In this document: in pieces, positions 35,872 through 43,692 of the stretch | How positions within the stretch are numbered: the stretch's first letter is position 1 | Layout of the letters: each line of letters starts with the position of its first letter | NCBI GenBank assembly: GCA_963769745.1 | Contig: CAVYNB010000020.1 | Span: 1 to 64,000, forward strand | DNA: 64,000 nucleotides | Source of the DNA: JALORV01 sp963769745 | GTDB lineage: Bacteria; Pseudomonadota; Gammaproteobacteria; Burkholderiales; Burkholderiaceae_F | Reading direction: 5' to 3' | The notes under the pieces: generated by a model | What the model saw: the letters and a program-made list of their open reading frames with translations, nothing else | Databases searched by the model: none | What the model was told of the DNA's origin: nothing | Made by a program: the position numbers and the translations under genes

Positions 35872-36579
35872 ATGAAGATCCTGCGCTCGGACCTCGCGCA
35901 CGGCCATGAGCTGGAAGGTGCCGTGGTCGTCATCGATGTGCTGCGCGCCTTCACGACGGCGGCCTACGCGTTTGCCGCCGGTGCGCGCGCGATGATCGCC
36001 GCCGACTCGCTCGACGGCGTCAACCGGTTGCGCAGTCGTTACACCGCGTCGATGACGATGGGGGCGCATGGCGGAGGTCGACCGGTCCCGGGGCTGGACT
36101 TCGGTAACTCGCCTGCCGAGATCGTCGGCCGTGACCTCTCGGGCATCACGCTGATCCAGTTCACCGCCGGCGGAGTCAAGGGGCTGGTCGACTGCGACCA
36201 TGCCACCGAAGTGCTCGCCGGCAGCCTGGTCTGCGCCCGCTCGACGGCGCGGTACATCCGCACGCTGGCACCGTCGACCGTGACGCTGGTGATCACCGGG
36301 CTGTGGACCGACCGCGACGGCGACGAGGATCACGCCTGCGCCGACCTGATCGAGGCCTACCTGCTCGGGCGGTCCCCCGATCGGTCGCACTACGAGCAGC
36401 GCGTACGTCAGTCCGACTTCGGCCGGCGCTTCGGCACCGCGGCGTACCCTCACCTGCCCGCCGCCGATCTGGACCTGTGCGCTGCCGCCGATCGCTTCGG
36501 CTTCGCGATGCCGATGCATCGGACCGATCACGGACTCGTCATCGAACCGGTGGCGCTGGCCGAAATGCCCGCCGGCTGA
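35872..36579 (+). CDS. ComB-family 2-phosphosulfolactate phosphatase homologue
   Basis: ComB hydrolyses 2-phosphosulfolactate in coenzyme M biosynthesis in archaea. The 235-residue protein shows the family pattern: VVVIDVLRAFTTAAYAFAAGA near the N-terminus, ASMTMGAHGGGRPVPGLDFGNSP, LIQFTAGGVKGLVDC, CARSTARYI and a C-terminal IEPV strand. Many bacteria without coenzyme M carry ComB homologues of unproven function. The start at 35872 follows the large iron-sulfur protein by 23 bp, so the two may be co-transcribed. No other sulfolactate or coenzyme M gene is visible. Confidence 0.8.
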   Translation: MKILRSDLAHGHELEGAVVVIDVLRAFTTAAYAFAAGARAMIAADSLDGVNRLRSRYTASMTMGAHGGGRPVPGLDFGNSPAEIVGRDLSGITLIQFTAGGVKGLVDCDHATEVLAGSLVCARSTARYIRTLAPSTVTLVITGLWTDRDGDEDHACADLIEAYLLGRSPDRSHYEQRVRQSDFGRRFGTAAYPHLPAADLDLCAAADRFGFAMPMHRTDHGLVIEPVALAEMPAG

Positions 36580-36685
36580 CGGGCTGCGGAAGTCGCGATC
36601 GATGGGCGCCCGCCGCCTCCTCCCAACCTATCCCCCATCCGGATCGATTGACAGCCTTCGGCACGCCGCGCATCGTGGCGAAACC

Positions 36686-37160
36686 ATGACCCGCCGTACC
36701 GTCCCGTTCGTGCTGCTGGCCGCGCTCCTGGCGATGCCGGCGGCTGTGACGGCCCAGCTTTACAAGTGGGTCGACGAAGACGGCGGGGTCACTTACGGCG
36801 ATACGCCACCGCCGAAGGCGAAGAACGTGCGGCCGGTCAACCAGGGCTCCGTGAGCGTCGTGCCCGGTGTCCCGAAGGACCAGATGGACGCAATGCGCGA
36901 GCGTGACGAACAGCGCCGCGGGAGCGCGAGCAGCGCGAGGCAGACCAGGCGCGCGCCGCCGCCGAAGCGGCGCGGGCCGCTCCGCCGCGTGAACCGCAAT
37001 ACGCGGACAGCTACGCACCGACTATGGTTACTGGCCCATGCGCACGCGGCCGCCCGACATCGGCAAGAACAGGCCTCGCCCGGAGAAACCCATCGCACGA
37101 CCCAAGACCCCTGCCGGTCCGCCGCCCCTGGGGGAACCCCATATCCTGCGCGGGCGCTAG
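36686..37160 (+). CDS. secreted DUF4124-domain protein, two apparent frameshifts
   Basis: The N-terminus is a signal peptide (RRTVPFVLLAALLAMPAAVT) followed by a DUF4124 domain with its hallmark AQLYKWVDEDGGVTYGDTPP. The frame then becomes Arg/Ser-rich nonsense. Shifting at about 36919 restores REREQREADQARAAAEAA... and PREPQYADSYAP. A second shift at about 37021 restores YGYWPMRTRPPDIGKNRP to a stop at 37160. Both shifts fit one missing base each. DUF4124 proteins are small periplasmic proteins of unknown function common in proteobacteria. A longer frame starting at 36602 is rejected because it buries the signal peptide. Confidence 0.7.
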
Positions 37161-37221
37161 GGTCTGCTCCGGCAGTCGAGCGTTGCCACCAGCTCGCGTT
37201 GCCGCCCTGATCCAGCCATGA

Positions 37222-37247
37222 AAAACGGCGCCCGCGGGCGCCGTTTT
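37222..37247. terminator. bidirectional intrinsic terminator
   Basis: This 26-bp sequence is a perfect inverted repeat: AAAACGGCGCCC, a two-base centre, then GGGCGCCGTTTT. A GC-rich stem flanked by A4 and T4 works in both directions. It lies between the DUF4124 gene and the convergent gltA. Confidence 0.85.
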
Positions 37248-37265
37248 CCGTGGTGAAGCTCCGTG

Positions 37266-38582
37266 CTAGCGCTGCCCGATCGGCTTGACGTCGCGCTTGA
37301 CCGAACCGACGAAGAGCTGACGCGGCCGGCCGATCTTGTACTCCGGATCCGCGATCATCTCGTTCAGCTGCGCGATCCAGCCCACCGTGCGCGCCAACGC
37401 GAAAATGGCGGTAAAAAGTGGCACCGGAATGCCGATCGCCTTCTGCACGATGCCCGAGTAGTAGTCGACGTTCGGATAGAGCTTGCGGCTGACGAAGTAG
37501 TCATCTTCCAGCGCGATCTTCTCGAGCGCCATCGCCAGCTTGAACAGCGGATCGTCGTGCAGGCCGAGCGAGTCCAGCACCTCGTTGCAGGTCTCGCGCA
37601 TCAGCTTCGCGCGCGGGTCGTAGTTCTTGTAGACGCGGTGGCCGAAGCCCATCAGCTTGACGGTGCTGTTCTTGTCCTTGACCTTGTCGATGAACTCGCC
37701 GATCTTGGCCACGCCGCCGTTGCGCTGGATGTCGTACAGCATGTTCAGGCAGGCCTCGTTGGCACCGCCGTGCGCCGGGCCCCACAGGCAGGCCACCCCG
37801 GCTGCGATCGCCGCGAATGGATTGGTGCCGGACGACGCGCACAGGCGCACGGTCGACGTCGACGCGTTCTGCTCATGATCGGCGTGCAGGATGAAGATGC
37901 GGTCCATCGCGCGGACCAGCACGTCGTTGACCTTGTAGTCCTCGCAGGGCGTGGCGAACATCATGCGCATGAAGTTGCCGGCGTACGAAAGGTCGTTGCG
38001 CGGATACATGTACGGCTGGCCCACGGTGTACTTGTAGGCCATCGCGACCAGCGTGGGCATCTTGGCGATCAGGCGGATCGCCGAGACCTCGCGCTGCCAG
38101 GGGTCGTTCAGATTCATCGAGTCCGGATAGAACGCGGACAGCGCCCCGACCAGGCCGGTCATGACTGCCATCGGGTGCGCATCGCGGCGGAAGCCGCGCA
38201 TGAAGAACTGCATCTGCTCGTTGACCATCGTGTGGTTGGTCACGCGCTTGACGAAGTCCTCCTTCTGCTTCGGATTCGGCAGCTCACCGTACAGCAGCAG
38301 GTAGCAGGTCTCGAGGTAGTCGCACTTGGTGGCGAGTTGCTCGATCGGGTAGCCGCGGTACAGCAGCTCGCCCTTGTCGCCGTCGATGTAGGTGATGGTC
38401 GAATTGCACGACGCCGTCGACAGGAAGCCCGGGTCGTAGGTGAACTTGCCCGACTTTCCGTACAGCGCACGGATGTCGATGACGTCCGGCCCGACGGAGC
38501 CCTTGTAGATCGGCAGCTCCATCGTCGGCGTGCCGTCGGAGAACGTCAGGGTGGCCTTCTCGGTGGATGGGGTCAGCGCCAT
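37266..38582 (-). CDS. gltA: citrate synthase
   Basis: GltA condenses oxaloacetate and acetyl-CoA to citrate. The 438-residue protein is a type II hexameric-class citrate synthase: GYPIEQLATKCDYLETCYLLLYGELP, FILHADHEQNASTSTVRL (catalytic His), CLWGPAHGGANEACL, and KLMGFGHRVYKNYDPRAK (His, Arg, with the catalytic Asp nearby) are intact. The N-terminal extension before the core is normal for this class. It is the last gene of the leftward sdhCDAB-sdhE-gltA operon, 27 bp after sdhE, and is followed by a strong terminator. Confidence 0.96.
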   Translation of the reverse strand: MALTPSTEKATLTFSDGTPTMELPIYKGSVGPDVIDIRALYGKSGKFTYDPGFLSTASCNSTITYIDGDKGELLYRGYPIEQLATKCDYLETCYLLLYGELPNPKQKEDFVKRVTNHTMVNEQMQFFMRGFRRDAHPMAVMTGLVGALSAFYPDSMNLNDPWQREVSAIRLIAKMPTLVAMAYKYTVGQPYMYPRNDLSYAGNFMRMMFATPCEDYKVNDVLVRAMDRIFILHADHEQNASTSTVRLCASSGTNPFAAIAAGVACLWGPAHGGANEACLNMLYDIQRNGGVAKIGEFIDKVKDKNSTVKLMGFGHRVYKNYDPRAKLMRETCNEVLDSLGLHDDPLFKLAMALEKIALEDDYFVSRKLYPNVDYYSGIVQKAIGIPVPLFTAIFALARTVGWIAQLNEMIADPEYKIGRPRQLFVGSVKRDVKPIGQR

Positions 38583-38609
38583 GGTCTTTTTCCCGGGTTC
38601 GAGGTGAGT

Positions 38610-38873
38610 TCAGACGGACCGAAGCCCGTCCAGGACGGTGCGAACGGCATTGTTATCGAGTCCGCCGGCCAGCTCTTTGCGCGCCAGCAAAAGGTCGAGA
38701 AGTTCGTTGTCCGGAAGGTCAAGAAGTGCTTCCAGCGCCAGGACGTCATCGACCGTCAGATCACGTTCGCGCCGGTCCAGGTAGCGCGACACGATGATGT
38801 CGTTCTCCAGCAACCCCCGGCGGGCGCGCCAGCGCAGCCGCCGCCGCTCCAGATCTCCGATGACCACGTCCAT
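38610..38873 (-). CDS. sdhE: succinate dehydrogenase flavinylation factor SdhE
   Basis: SdhE (YgfY/SDH5 family) promotes covalent FAD attachment to SdhA. The 87-residue protein carries the family core RLRWRARRGLLENDIIVSRY, where the RG-x-LE motif contacts SdhA, and the later LTVDDVLALEALLDLPDNEL segment. The length is typical. It lies 2 bp after sdhB and 27 bp before gltA, which fits its role. Confidence 0.92.
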   Translation of the reverse strand: MDVVIGDLERRRLRWRARRGLLENDIIVSRYLDRRERDLTVDDVLALEALLDLPDNELLDLLLARKELAGGLDNNAVRTVLDGLRSV

Positions 38874-38875
38874 CG

Positions 38876-39633
38876 TCAGACATCGCGGCGGACGAGCATG
38901 TCCCGGATCTTGCCGATCGCGCGGGTCGGATTCAGCTCCTTCGGGCAGACGTCCACGCAGTTCATGATCGTGTGGCAGCGGAACAGGCGATACGGGTCAT
39001 TCAGGTTGTCGAGTCGCTCGTTGGTGGCCTGGTCGCGGCTGTCGGCGATGAACCGGTAGGCCTGCAGCAGGCCGGCGGGGCCGACGAACTTGTCCGGGTT
39101 CCACCAGAAGCTCGGGCAGGACGTCGAGCAGCAGGCGCACAGGATGCACTCGTACAGGCCGTTGAGCTCCTCGCGCTCCTCAGGCGACTGCAGCGCTCCT
39201 TCTCGGGCGGCGGCGTGTCGTTGATCAGGTACGGCTTGATCGAGTGGTACTGCTTGAAGAACTGCGACATGTCGACGATCAGGTCGCGGATCACCGGCAG
39301 TCCCGGCAGCGGCCGCAGCACGATCGGCTCCTTCAGGTCGCGCAGGTTCGTGATGCAGGCCAGGCCGTTCTTGCCGTTGATGTTCATCGCATCCGACCCG
39401 CACACGCCTTCCCGGCACGAGCGCCGCAGCGACAGGCTGTCGTCGACATCGCTCTTGATGCGGATAAGGGCGTCCAGCAGCATCTTGTCGGTCGGCTGCA
39501 GCCGGACCTCGAGCTTCTGCATGTACGGCTTCGCGTCCTTGTCGGGGTCGTAGCGGTAGATCTCGAACCTGACCGTCCGCATTCCCGTCGTGGCCGCCAC
39601 CGCCCCCGTCTCAACGTTGCTGTTCGCCGTCAT
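38876..39633 (-). CDS. sdhB: succinate dehydrogenase iron-sulfur subunit, apparent frameshift
   Basis: SdhB carries the [2Fe-2S], [4Fe-4S] and [3Fe-4S] clusters linking SdhA to quinone. The first frame has the N-terminal ferredoxin domain (RRSCREGVCGSDAMN, LACITNL) up to NDTPPPEKER. The next frame continues LQSPEEREELNGLYECILC, with CACCSTSCPSFWWNP for [4Fe-4S] and CHTIMNCVDVCPKELNP for [3Fe-4S]. Adding one base near 39193-39196 (GCGCTG read as GCGCCTG) restores a single 252-residue SdhB. All cluster cysteines are intact, so this is almost certainly a sequence error. It is separated from sdhA by an unusual 142-bp gap. Confidence 0.93.
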
Positions 39634-39698
39634 GCTTCGACCTCAGTTAGAACCAGCCGCGCCACCATCGATATGTCGCGCGCCTTGCCGTTGTGATG

Positions 39699-39731
39699 AA
39701 AAAAATCGTCTGGCTCTGCCAGCGATTTTTT
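39699..39731 (-). terminator. intrinsic-terminator-like hairpin between sdhA and sdhB
   Basis: On the operon strand a stem AAAAAATCG/CGATTTTTT extends into GCTGGC-type inner pairing around a short loop, with one bulged base, and ends in a run of seven T. This is the structure of a Rho-independent terminator, yet it sits inside the sdh operon upstream of sdhB. It may attenuate sdhB-sdhE-gltA. Confidence 0.65.
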
Positions 39732-39741
39732 CTGACCCTAG

Positions 39742-39771
39742 CGCGCAAAAGTAGGGGTGCACTTTTGCGCG
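39742..39771. repeat. 11-bp inverted repeat directly after sdhA
   Basis: CGCGCAAAAGT and ACTTTTGCGCG are perfect inverted arms around an 8-base loop, starting 4 bp after the sdhA stop. Together with the neighbouring terminator-like hairpin it fills the sdhA-sdhB gap. It could protect the 3' end of the upstream message or be a small mobile repeat; copy number in the genome would tell. Confidence 0.7.
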
Positions 39772-39775
39772 ACTC

Positions 39776-41551
39776 CTAAAACGTCCTTTTCTTCGGAGCG
39801 AACGACTCGACCGTCAACGGCTTCACGTTGACCGGCTTGTAGTCGAGGCGATTGCCGTCCGAATAGAACAGCGAGTGCTTCATCCAGTTCGTGTCATCGC
39901 GCTCGGGAAAATCGTCCCGCGCATGTGCGCCACGGCTTTCCGGTCGCGCCGCGGCCGACACGATAGTGGCCTTGGCAGTCTCGACCAGATTGTCGAGCTC
40001 GAGCGCTTCCACCCGCGCGGTATTGAAGACCTTGGACTTGTCCACGATGGCCACATGCTTCGCGCGTTCGGCCAGTGCGACGATCTTCGCGACGCCTTCG
40101 TCCAGCAGCGTGCCGGTGCGAAAGACACCGCAATGCGACTGCATCTCCCTGCGAATCTCGTTCGCGACGTCCTGCACCCGCTCGCCCTTGTCGCGCGCGT
40201 CGAGCGCGGCGACGCGCGCCACCGAGGCGTCGCCGGCATCGGCCGGCAGCGCACGGTGCTCCTGGGCCTTGTAGTTCTTGCCGACGATGTGATTGCCCGC
40301 CGCACGGCCGAAGACAACGAGATCCAGCAGCGAGTTGGTCCCCAGGCGATTCGCACCGTGCACCGAAACGCAGGCGCACTCACCGATTGCATACAGCCCC
40401 GGGACCACGGCATTGGGATTGCCGTCCTTCGGTGCGACGACCTCACCGTGATAGTTGGTCGGGATGCCACCCATCTGATAGTGCAATGTCGGCACCACCG
40501 GGATCGGCTCCCTGATCGGGTCGACGTTGGCGAACTTGATCGCGATTTCGCGGATGCCGGGCAGCCGCTTCATGATGGTCTCGGCGCCGAGATGATCGAG
40601 CTTCAGCAGCACGTAGTCCTTGTTCGGCCCGCAGCCGCGCCCTTCCTTGATCTCCTGGTCCATGCTGCGCGAGACGAAGTCGCGTGGAGCAAGGTCCTTG
40701 AGCGTCGGCGCGTAACGCTCCATGAAACGTTCGCCATTGGAGTTGAGCAGGATGCCGCCCTCGCCGCGTACACCCTCGGTGATCAGCACACCGGCGCCGG
40801 CCACGCCGGTCGGGTGGAATTGCCAGAACTCCATGTCCTCGAGCGGCAAACCCGCGCGCGCGACCATGCCCAGCCCGTCGCCCGTATTGATGTAGGCATT
40901 GGTGGACGCCTCGAAGATACGGCCCGCACCTCCGGTCGCGAGCACCGTGACCTTCGACTCGAAGATCATCAGGTCGCCGGTTTCCATTTCCAGCGCCACG
41001 ACGCCGACCACGGCCCCTTCGGCGTCGCGGATCAGGTCCAGTGCCATCCACTCGACGAAGAACTGGGTGCGTTCGCGCACGTTGCGCTGGTACAGCGTAT
41101 GCAGCAGCGCGTGGCCGGTGCGGTCGGCGGCAGCGCAGGCGCGCGGCACCGGCTTCTCGCCGAAATTGGCCGAGTGCCCTCCGAACGGCCGCTGGTAGAT
41201 CGTGCCGTCCGGGTTGCGGTCAAACGGCATGCCGAAGTGCTCGAGTTCGTACACGACCTTCGGCGCCTCGCGACACATGAACTCGATTGCGTCCTGGTCG
41301 CCGAGATAGTCCGAGCCCTTGACCGTGTCGAACATGTGCCACAGCCAGTTGTCCTCGGTCATGTTGCCCAGCGACGCGCCGATGCCGCCCTGCGCCGCGA
41401 CCGTGTGCGAACGCGTCGGAAACACCTTGGACAGCACCGCCACATTCAGCCCGGCCTGCGCGAGCTGCAGCGAACAACGCATGCCGGATCCGCCCGCACC
41501 AACGATCACCGCGTCGAAGCGACGACGAGCTACTTTCGATGCAACCGTCAT
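39776..41551 (-). CDS. sdhA: succinate dehydrogenase flavoprotein subunit
   Basis: SdhA oxidises succinate to fumarate using covalent FAD. The 591-residue protein has VIVGAGGSGMRCSLQLA for dinucleotide binding and the FAD-linking His49 in FPTRSHTVAAQGGIGA. The active-site and capping features EFWQFHPTGVAGAGVLITEG, RGEGGILLNSNGERFMERYA, DHLGAETIMKRLPGIREI, HYQMGGIPTNYHGEV and HGANRLGTNSLLDLVVFGRA are present. The length is normal. It starts 3 bp after sdhD. Confidence 0.96.
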   Translation of the reverse strand: MTVASKVARRRFDAVIVGAGGSGMRCSLQLAQAGLNVAVLSKVFPTRSHTVAAQGGIGASLGNMTEDNWLWHMFDTVKGSDYLGDQDAIEFMCREAPKVVYELEHFGMPFDRNPDGTIYQRPFGGHSANFGEKPVPRACAAADRTGHALLHTLYQRNVRERTQFFVEWMALDLIRDAEGAVVGVVALEMETGDLMIFESKVTVLATGGAGRIFEASTNAYINTGDGLGMVARAGLPLEDMEFWQFHPTGVAGAGVLITEGVRGEGGILLNSNGERFMERYAPTLKDLAPRDFVSRSMDQEIKEGRGCGPNKDYVLLKLDHLGAETIMKRLPGIREIAIKFANVDPIREPIPVVPTLHYQMGGIPTNYHGEVVAPKDGNPNAVVPGLYAIGECACVSVHGANRLGTNSLLDLVVFGRAAGNHIVGKNYKAQEHRALPADAGDASVARVAALDARDKGERVQDVANEIRREMQSHCGVFRTGTLLDEGVAKIVALAERAKHVAIVDKSKVFNTARVEALELDNLVETAKATIVSAAARPESRGAHARDDFPERDDTNWMKHSLFYSDGNRLDYKPVNVKPLTVESFAPKKRTF

Positions 41552-41554
41552 GAA

Positions 41555-41932
41555 TCAGACTCTCCAGAGAATCTGCACGGACCATACCGCGCAGAACACC
41601 AGCCACAGCACCGTCAGCGTCTGCAGAGCCACCCGGATCCCTGTCGGCTTGACATAGTCCATCCAGATATCGCGCACGCCGATCCATGCGTGATAGAAAA
41701 GCGCCAGCAGCGCCACCAGCGTGACGATCTTCATCCAGAGCGGGACAAAGAGCCCTGCCCAGCCGTCGTAGCCGAGCGGGCCGCCGAAAACCAGGCGCAG
41801 CAGCAGGAACAGCACGAATACCGTCAGCACGATGGCGGTCAGCCGCTGCAACAGGAAGCCACCGACGCCGTAGTGCGCGCCGACGACGATTCGCTTGGTA
41901 CCGATCCCTGCGGGGTTGGGTGACGCGGCCAT
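41555..41932 (-). CDS. sdhD: succinate dehydrogenase membrane anchor subunit D
   Basis: The 125-residue protein has three transmembrane helices and, with SdhC, anchors the complex and binds haem b and quinone. Typical features are GVGGFLLQRLTAIVLTVF in the first helix and FYHAWIGVRDIWMDYVK, with the haem-ligand His and the quinone-site Asp-Tyr-type pair. It overlaps the sdhC stop by one base and precedes sdhA by 3 bp. Confidence 0.9.
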   Translation of the reverse strand: MAASPNPAGIGTKRIVVGAHYGVGGFLLQRLTAIVLTVFVLFLLLRLVFGGPLGYDGWAGLFVPLWMKIVTLVALLALFYHAWIGVRDIWMDYVKPTGIRVALQTLTVLWLVFCAVWSVQILWRV

Positions 41933-42348
41933 CAGAACGCTCCGAAGATCTTCAATGCGGCCAGCAGAGTCAGCGGCAGGCTGATCGCGAAAACGGCGAG
42001 CGCGCTGGTACGCGCGGCCGGTTTGTCAACACCGACATCCAGGTCGAGCATGAGGAAGCGCAGACCGGCGATCAGGTGATGAATGAACGCCCACGCGAGA
42101 CCGAGCAGGATCAGCCTGGCCAGCCAGTGCGAGGCGAATTCAGCGAGCCGCGCGTAGCTCAGCTCCGACGTCAGGCTGAGATCGAAAATCCAGAGGATGA
42201 AGGGCAACGCCAGGAACAGCGCCGCGCCGCTGATCCGGTGCAGGATCGACACCAGGCCGGGCGGCGGCAACTTGTACTGAAGAATCTGCGAGACGTGGAT
42301 GTTGCGGAATTCAGGGCGGGGTTTGCTCGCGAAGGCAGGTGTGGTCAT
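41932..42348 (-). CDS. sdhC: succinate dehydrogenase cytochrome b556 subunit C
   Basis: The 138-residue membrane protein has a short cytoplasmic N-terminus (RPEFRNIHVSQILQYKLPPP) and three hydrophobic segments. The quinone-site SILHRISGAALF (Ser and Arg) and the haem region AFIHHLIAGLRFLMLD are conserved. It is the first gene of the sdh operon, 69 bp downstream of the GntR regulator gene on the same strand. Confidence 0.92.
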   Translation of the reverse strand: MTTPAFASKPRPEFRNIHVSQILQYKLPPPGLVSILHRISGAALFLALPFILWIFDLSLTSELSYARLAEFASHWLARLILLGLAWAFIHHLIAGLRFLMLDLDVGVDKPAARTSALAVFAISLPLTLLAALKIFGAF

Positions 42349-42417
42349 GGACGATGGCCCGTGGTTCGTGCCCTGGATAGGCGCGCTATTTTGAACGATT
42401 TGATGAGGCGAACCAAA

Positions 42418-43182
42418 TCACGACAGCGTGTTGTTGTAGTGATAGTGGTCGGTGACGCACAAACCGCGCCTTACTTCAACCGGCCGATCGCCGTACGAAT
42501 ACGACACCCGCTCGACCAGCAGCAGCGGTGACTTCTCGGCGACGCCGAGCAGCTGCGCCGCATCGCGCTCTGCGCCGACGGCGCGCAGCTTCTCTTCGGC
42601 GCGAATCATCCGGGTTCCGAACTCGGTCTCGAAAAGGCCATACAGCGGGCCTTTGTATTCAGACAGTCGTTCGGCCGTCAGCCCCTTGAACAGGCCCCCC
42701 GGCAGCCAGATCTCGTCGAGAACGATCGGGTCGCCGCCGAAGCTCAGCAGGCGCCGCAGATACACCGCGGCATCACCGGTGCGCAGATCGAGCAACCGCG
42801 CGATGTCGGCCGGCGCGCGTACGCGCCGACATTCCAGGAATTGGCTCTGGGGCGGTGCAGGGTCGCCGCCATCGGGAACCACCCGCAGAAACCGGAACTG
42901 CGCGCGCGGTTCGTGATGCGTGGCGACGAAGGTGCCCTTGCCCTGCCGGCGTACCAGCAGATTCTCGGCCGCGAGTTCATCGACGGCCTTGCGGACCGTT
43001 CCCTGGCTGACCTGGAATCGGGTGGCCAGCTCGACTTCACTCGGAATGAGTTCGCCGGGCCGCCACTCCCCCTCATCGAGGCTGCGCAGCAGCAGGCCCT
43101 TGATCTGGCGGTACAGCGGCGAGAAAACCGCCGGCTGCGCGACACGGTCAGGACTGTCTGCGGGGAAGTCAGCGCTGGGCAT
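42418..43182 (-). CDS. GntR family (HutC-type) transcriptional regulator
   Basis: The 254-residue protein has an N-terminal winged helix GntR domain (about residues 20-85: RSLDEGEWRPGELIPSEVEL, FQVSQGTVRKAVDELAAENL, VRRQGKGTFVATH) and a C-terminal UTRA effector domain (YLRRLLSFGGDPIVLDEIWL, LLLVERVSYSYGDRPVEVRR). UTRA domains bind small metabolites. It lies between sdhC (same strand) and the divergent mdh, a conserved betaproteobacterial position that suggests control of TCA-cycle genes. An AT-rich palindrome 52 bp upstream of its start is the obvious candidate operator. Confidence 0.88.
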   Translation of the reverse strand: MPSADFPADSPDRVAQPAVFSPLYRQIKGLLLRSLDEGEWRPGELIPSEVELATRFQVSQGTVRKAVDELAAENLLVRRQGKGTFVATHHEPRAQFRFLRVVPDGGDPAPPQSQFLECRRVRAPADIARLLDLRTGDAAVYLRRLLSFGGDPIVLDEIWLPGGLFKGLTAERLSEYKGPLYGLFETEFGTRMIRAEEKLRAVGAERDAAQLLGVAEKSPLLLVERVSYSYGDRPVEVRRGLCVTDHYHYNNTLS

Positions 43183-43692
43183 GAGCTGACTTCAGCATAA
43201 CCGAAAGAGAAATGACGTGGATTAATTCTTATGTCTTATATAAGATAGTATTATTTTATTCGTGCTGAATCGTCTGCCCGCCGAGGTCGGCAGCAACGCC
43301 GTGCAGCACCCGCCATACAGCAACCCTGGAAAGCCTGCGGCCGCGTCAGAAACGTTCATGAGCCTCCTTTCCCCGTACACGGTCCAGGCCGGTCGCGGCC
43401 GTCCGCCCGAAAATGGTTCAGGGCAAGGTCGTCGGCCGGAGGTCGGCACGTCGCATCGTCCGCGATGTCCTGCTCCCTCACCGCCCTGGCTGCGCACTGC
43501 CCGCGCCCGGGCCGGCACATCGCGCAACACCAAGCTACGTCAAGGCATGCGCGCGACAGCGGCAGTACACTCCTGCGGCTCACGCGCCGGCGTTTGTCCA
43601 CCGGTTCGCACGACGAATTCCACGCTTGCCCGGCTGCCGCCGACCTCGCCCGCCATTCTTATCGTCCACTGCATCTCCAGGAGACCATTTCC
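43183..43692. promoter_or_regulatory. 510-bp divergent region between gntR and mdh
   Basis: No convincing gene lies here; the open frames inside are low-complexity and lack family resemblance. The left end (about 43221-43260) is strikingly AT-rich against the GC-rich surroundings and contains the palindrome TCTTATATAAGA. An AGGAGA ribosome site lies 9 bp before the mdh start. The region should hold the promoters of the gntR-sdh and mdh-prp transcripts. Confidence 0.6.
43234..43245. promoter_or_regulatory. candidate GntR operator palindrome
   Basis: TCTTATATAAGA is a perfect 12-bp palindrome in an AT-rich island immediately upstream of the GntR regulator gene and divergent mdh. GntR-family dimers bind short palindromes of this kind. 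It could also contribute -10 sequences, so repression by overlap is plausible. Binding by this particular regulator is inference. Confidence 0.5.

Noticed and set aside
36602..36685. Longer N-terminus for the DUF4124 protein from an ATG at 36602
   Set aside because: It would place 28 polar residues before a clear signal peptide; the ATG at 36686 gives a normal exported protein.
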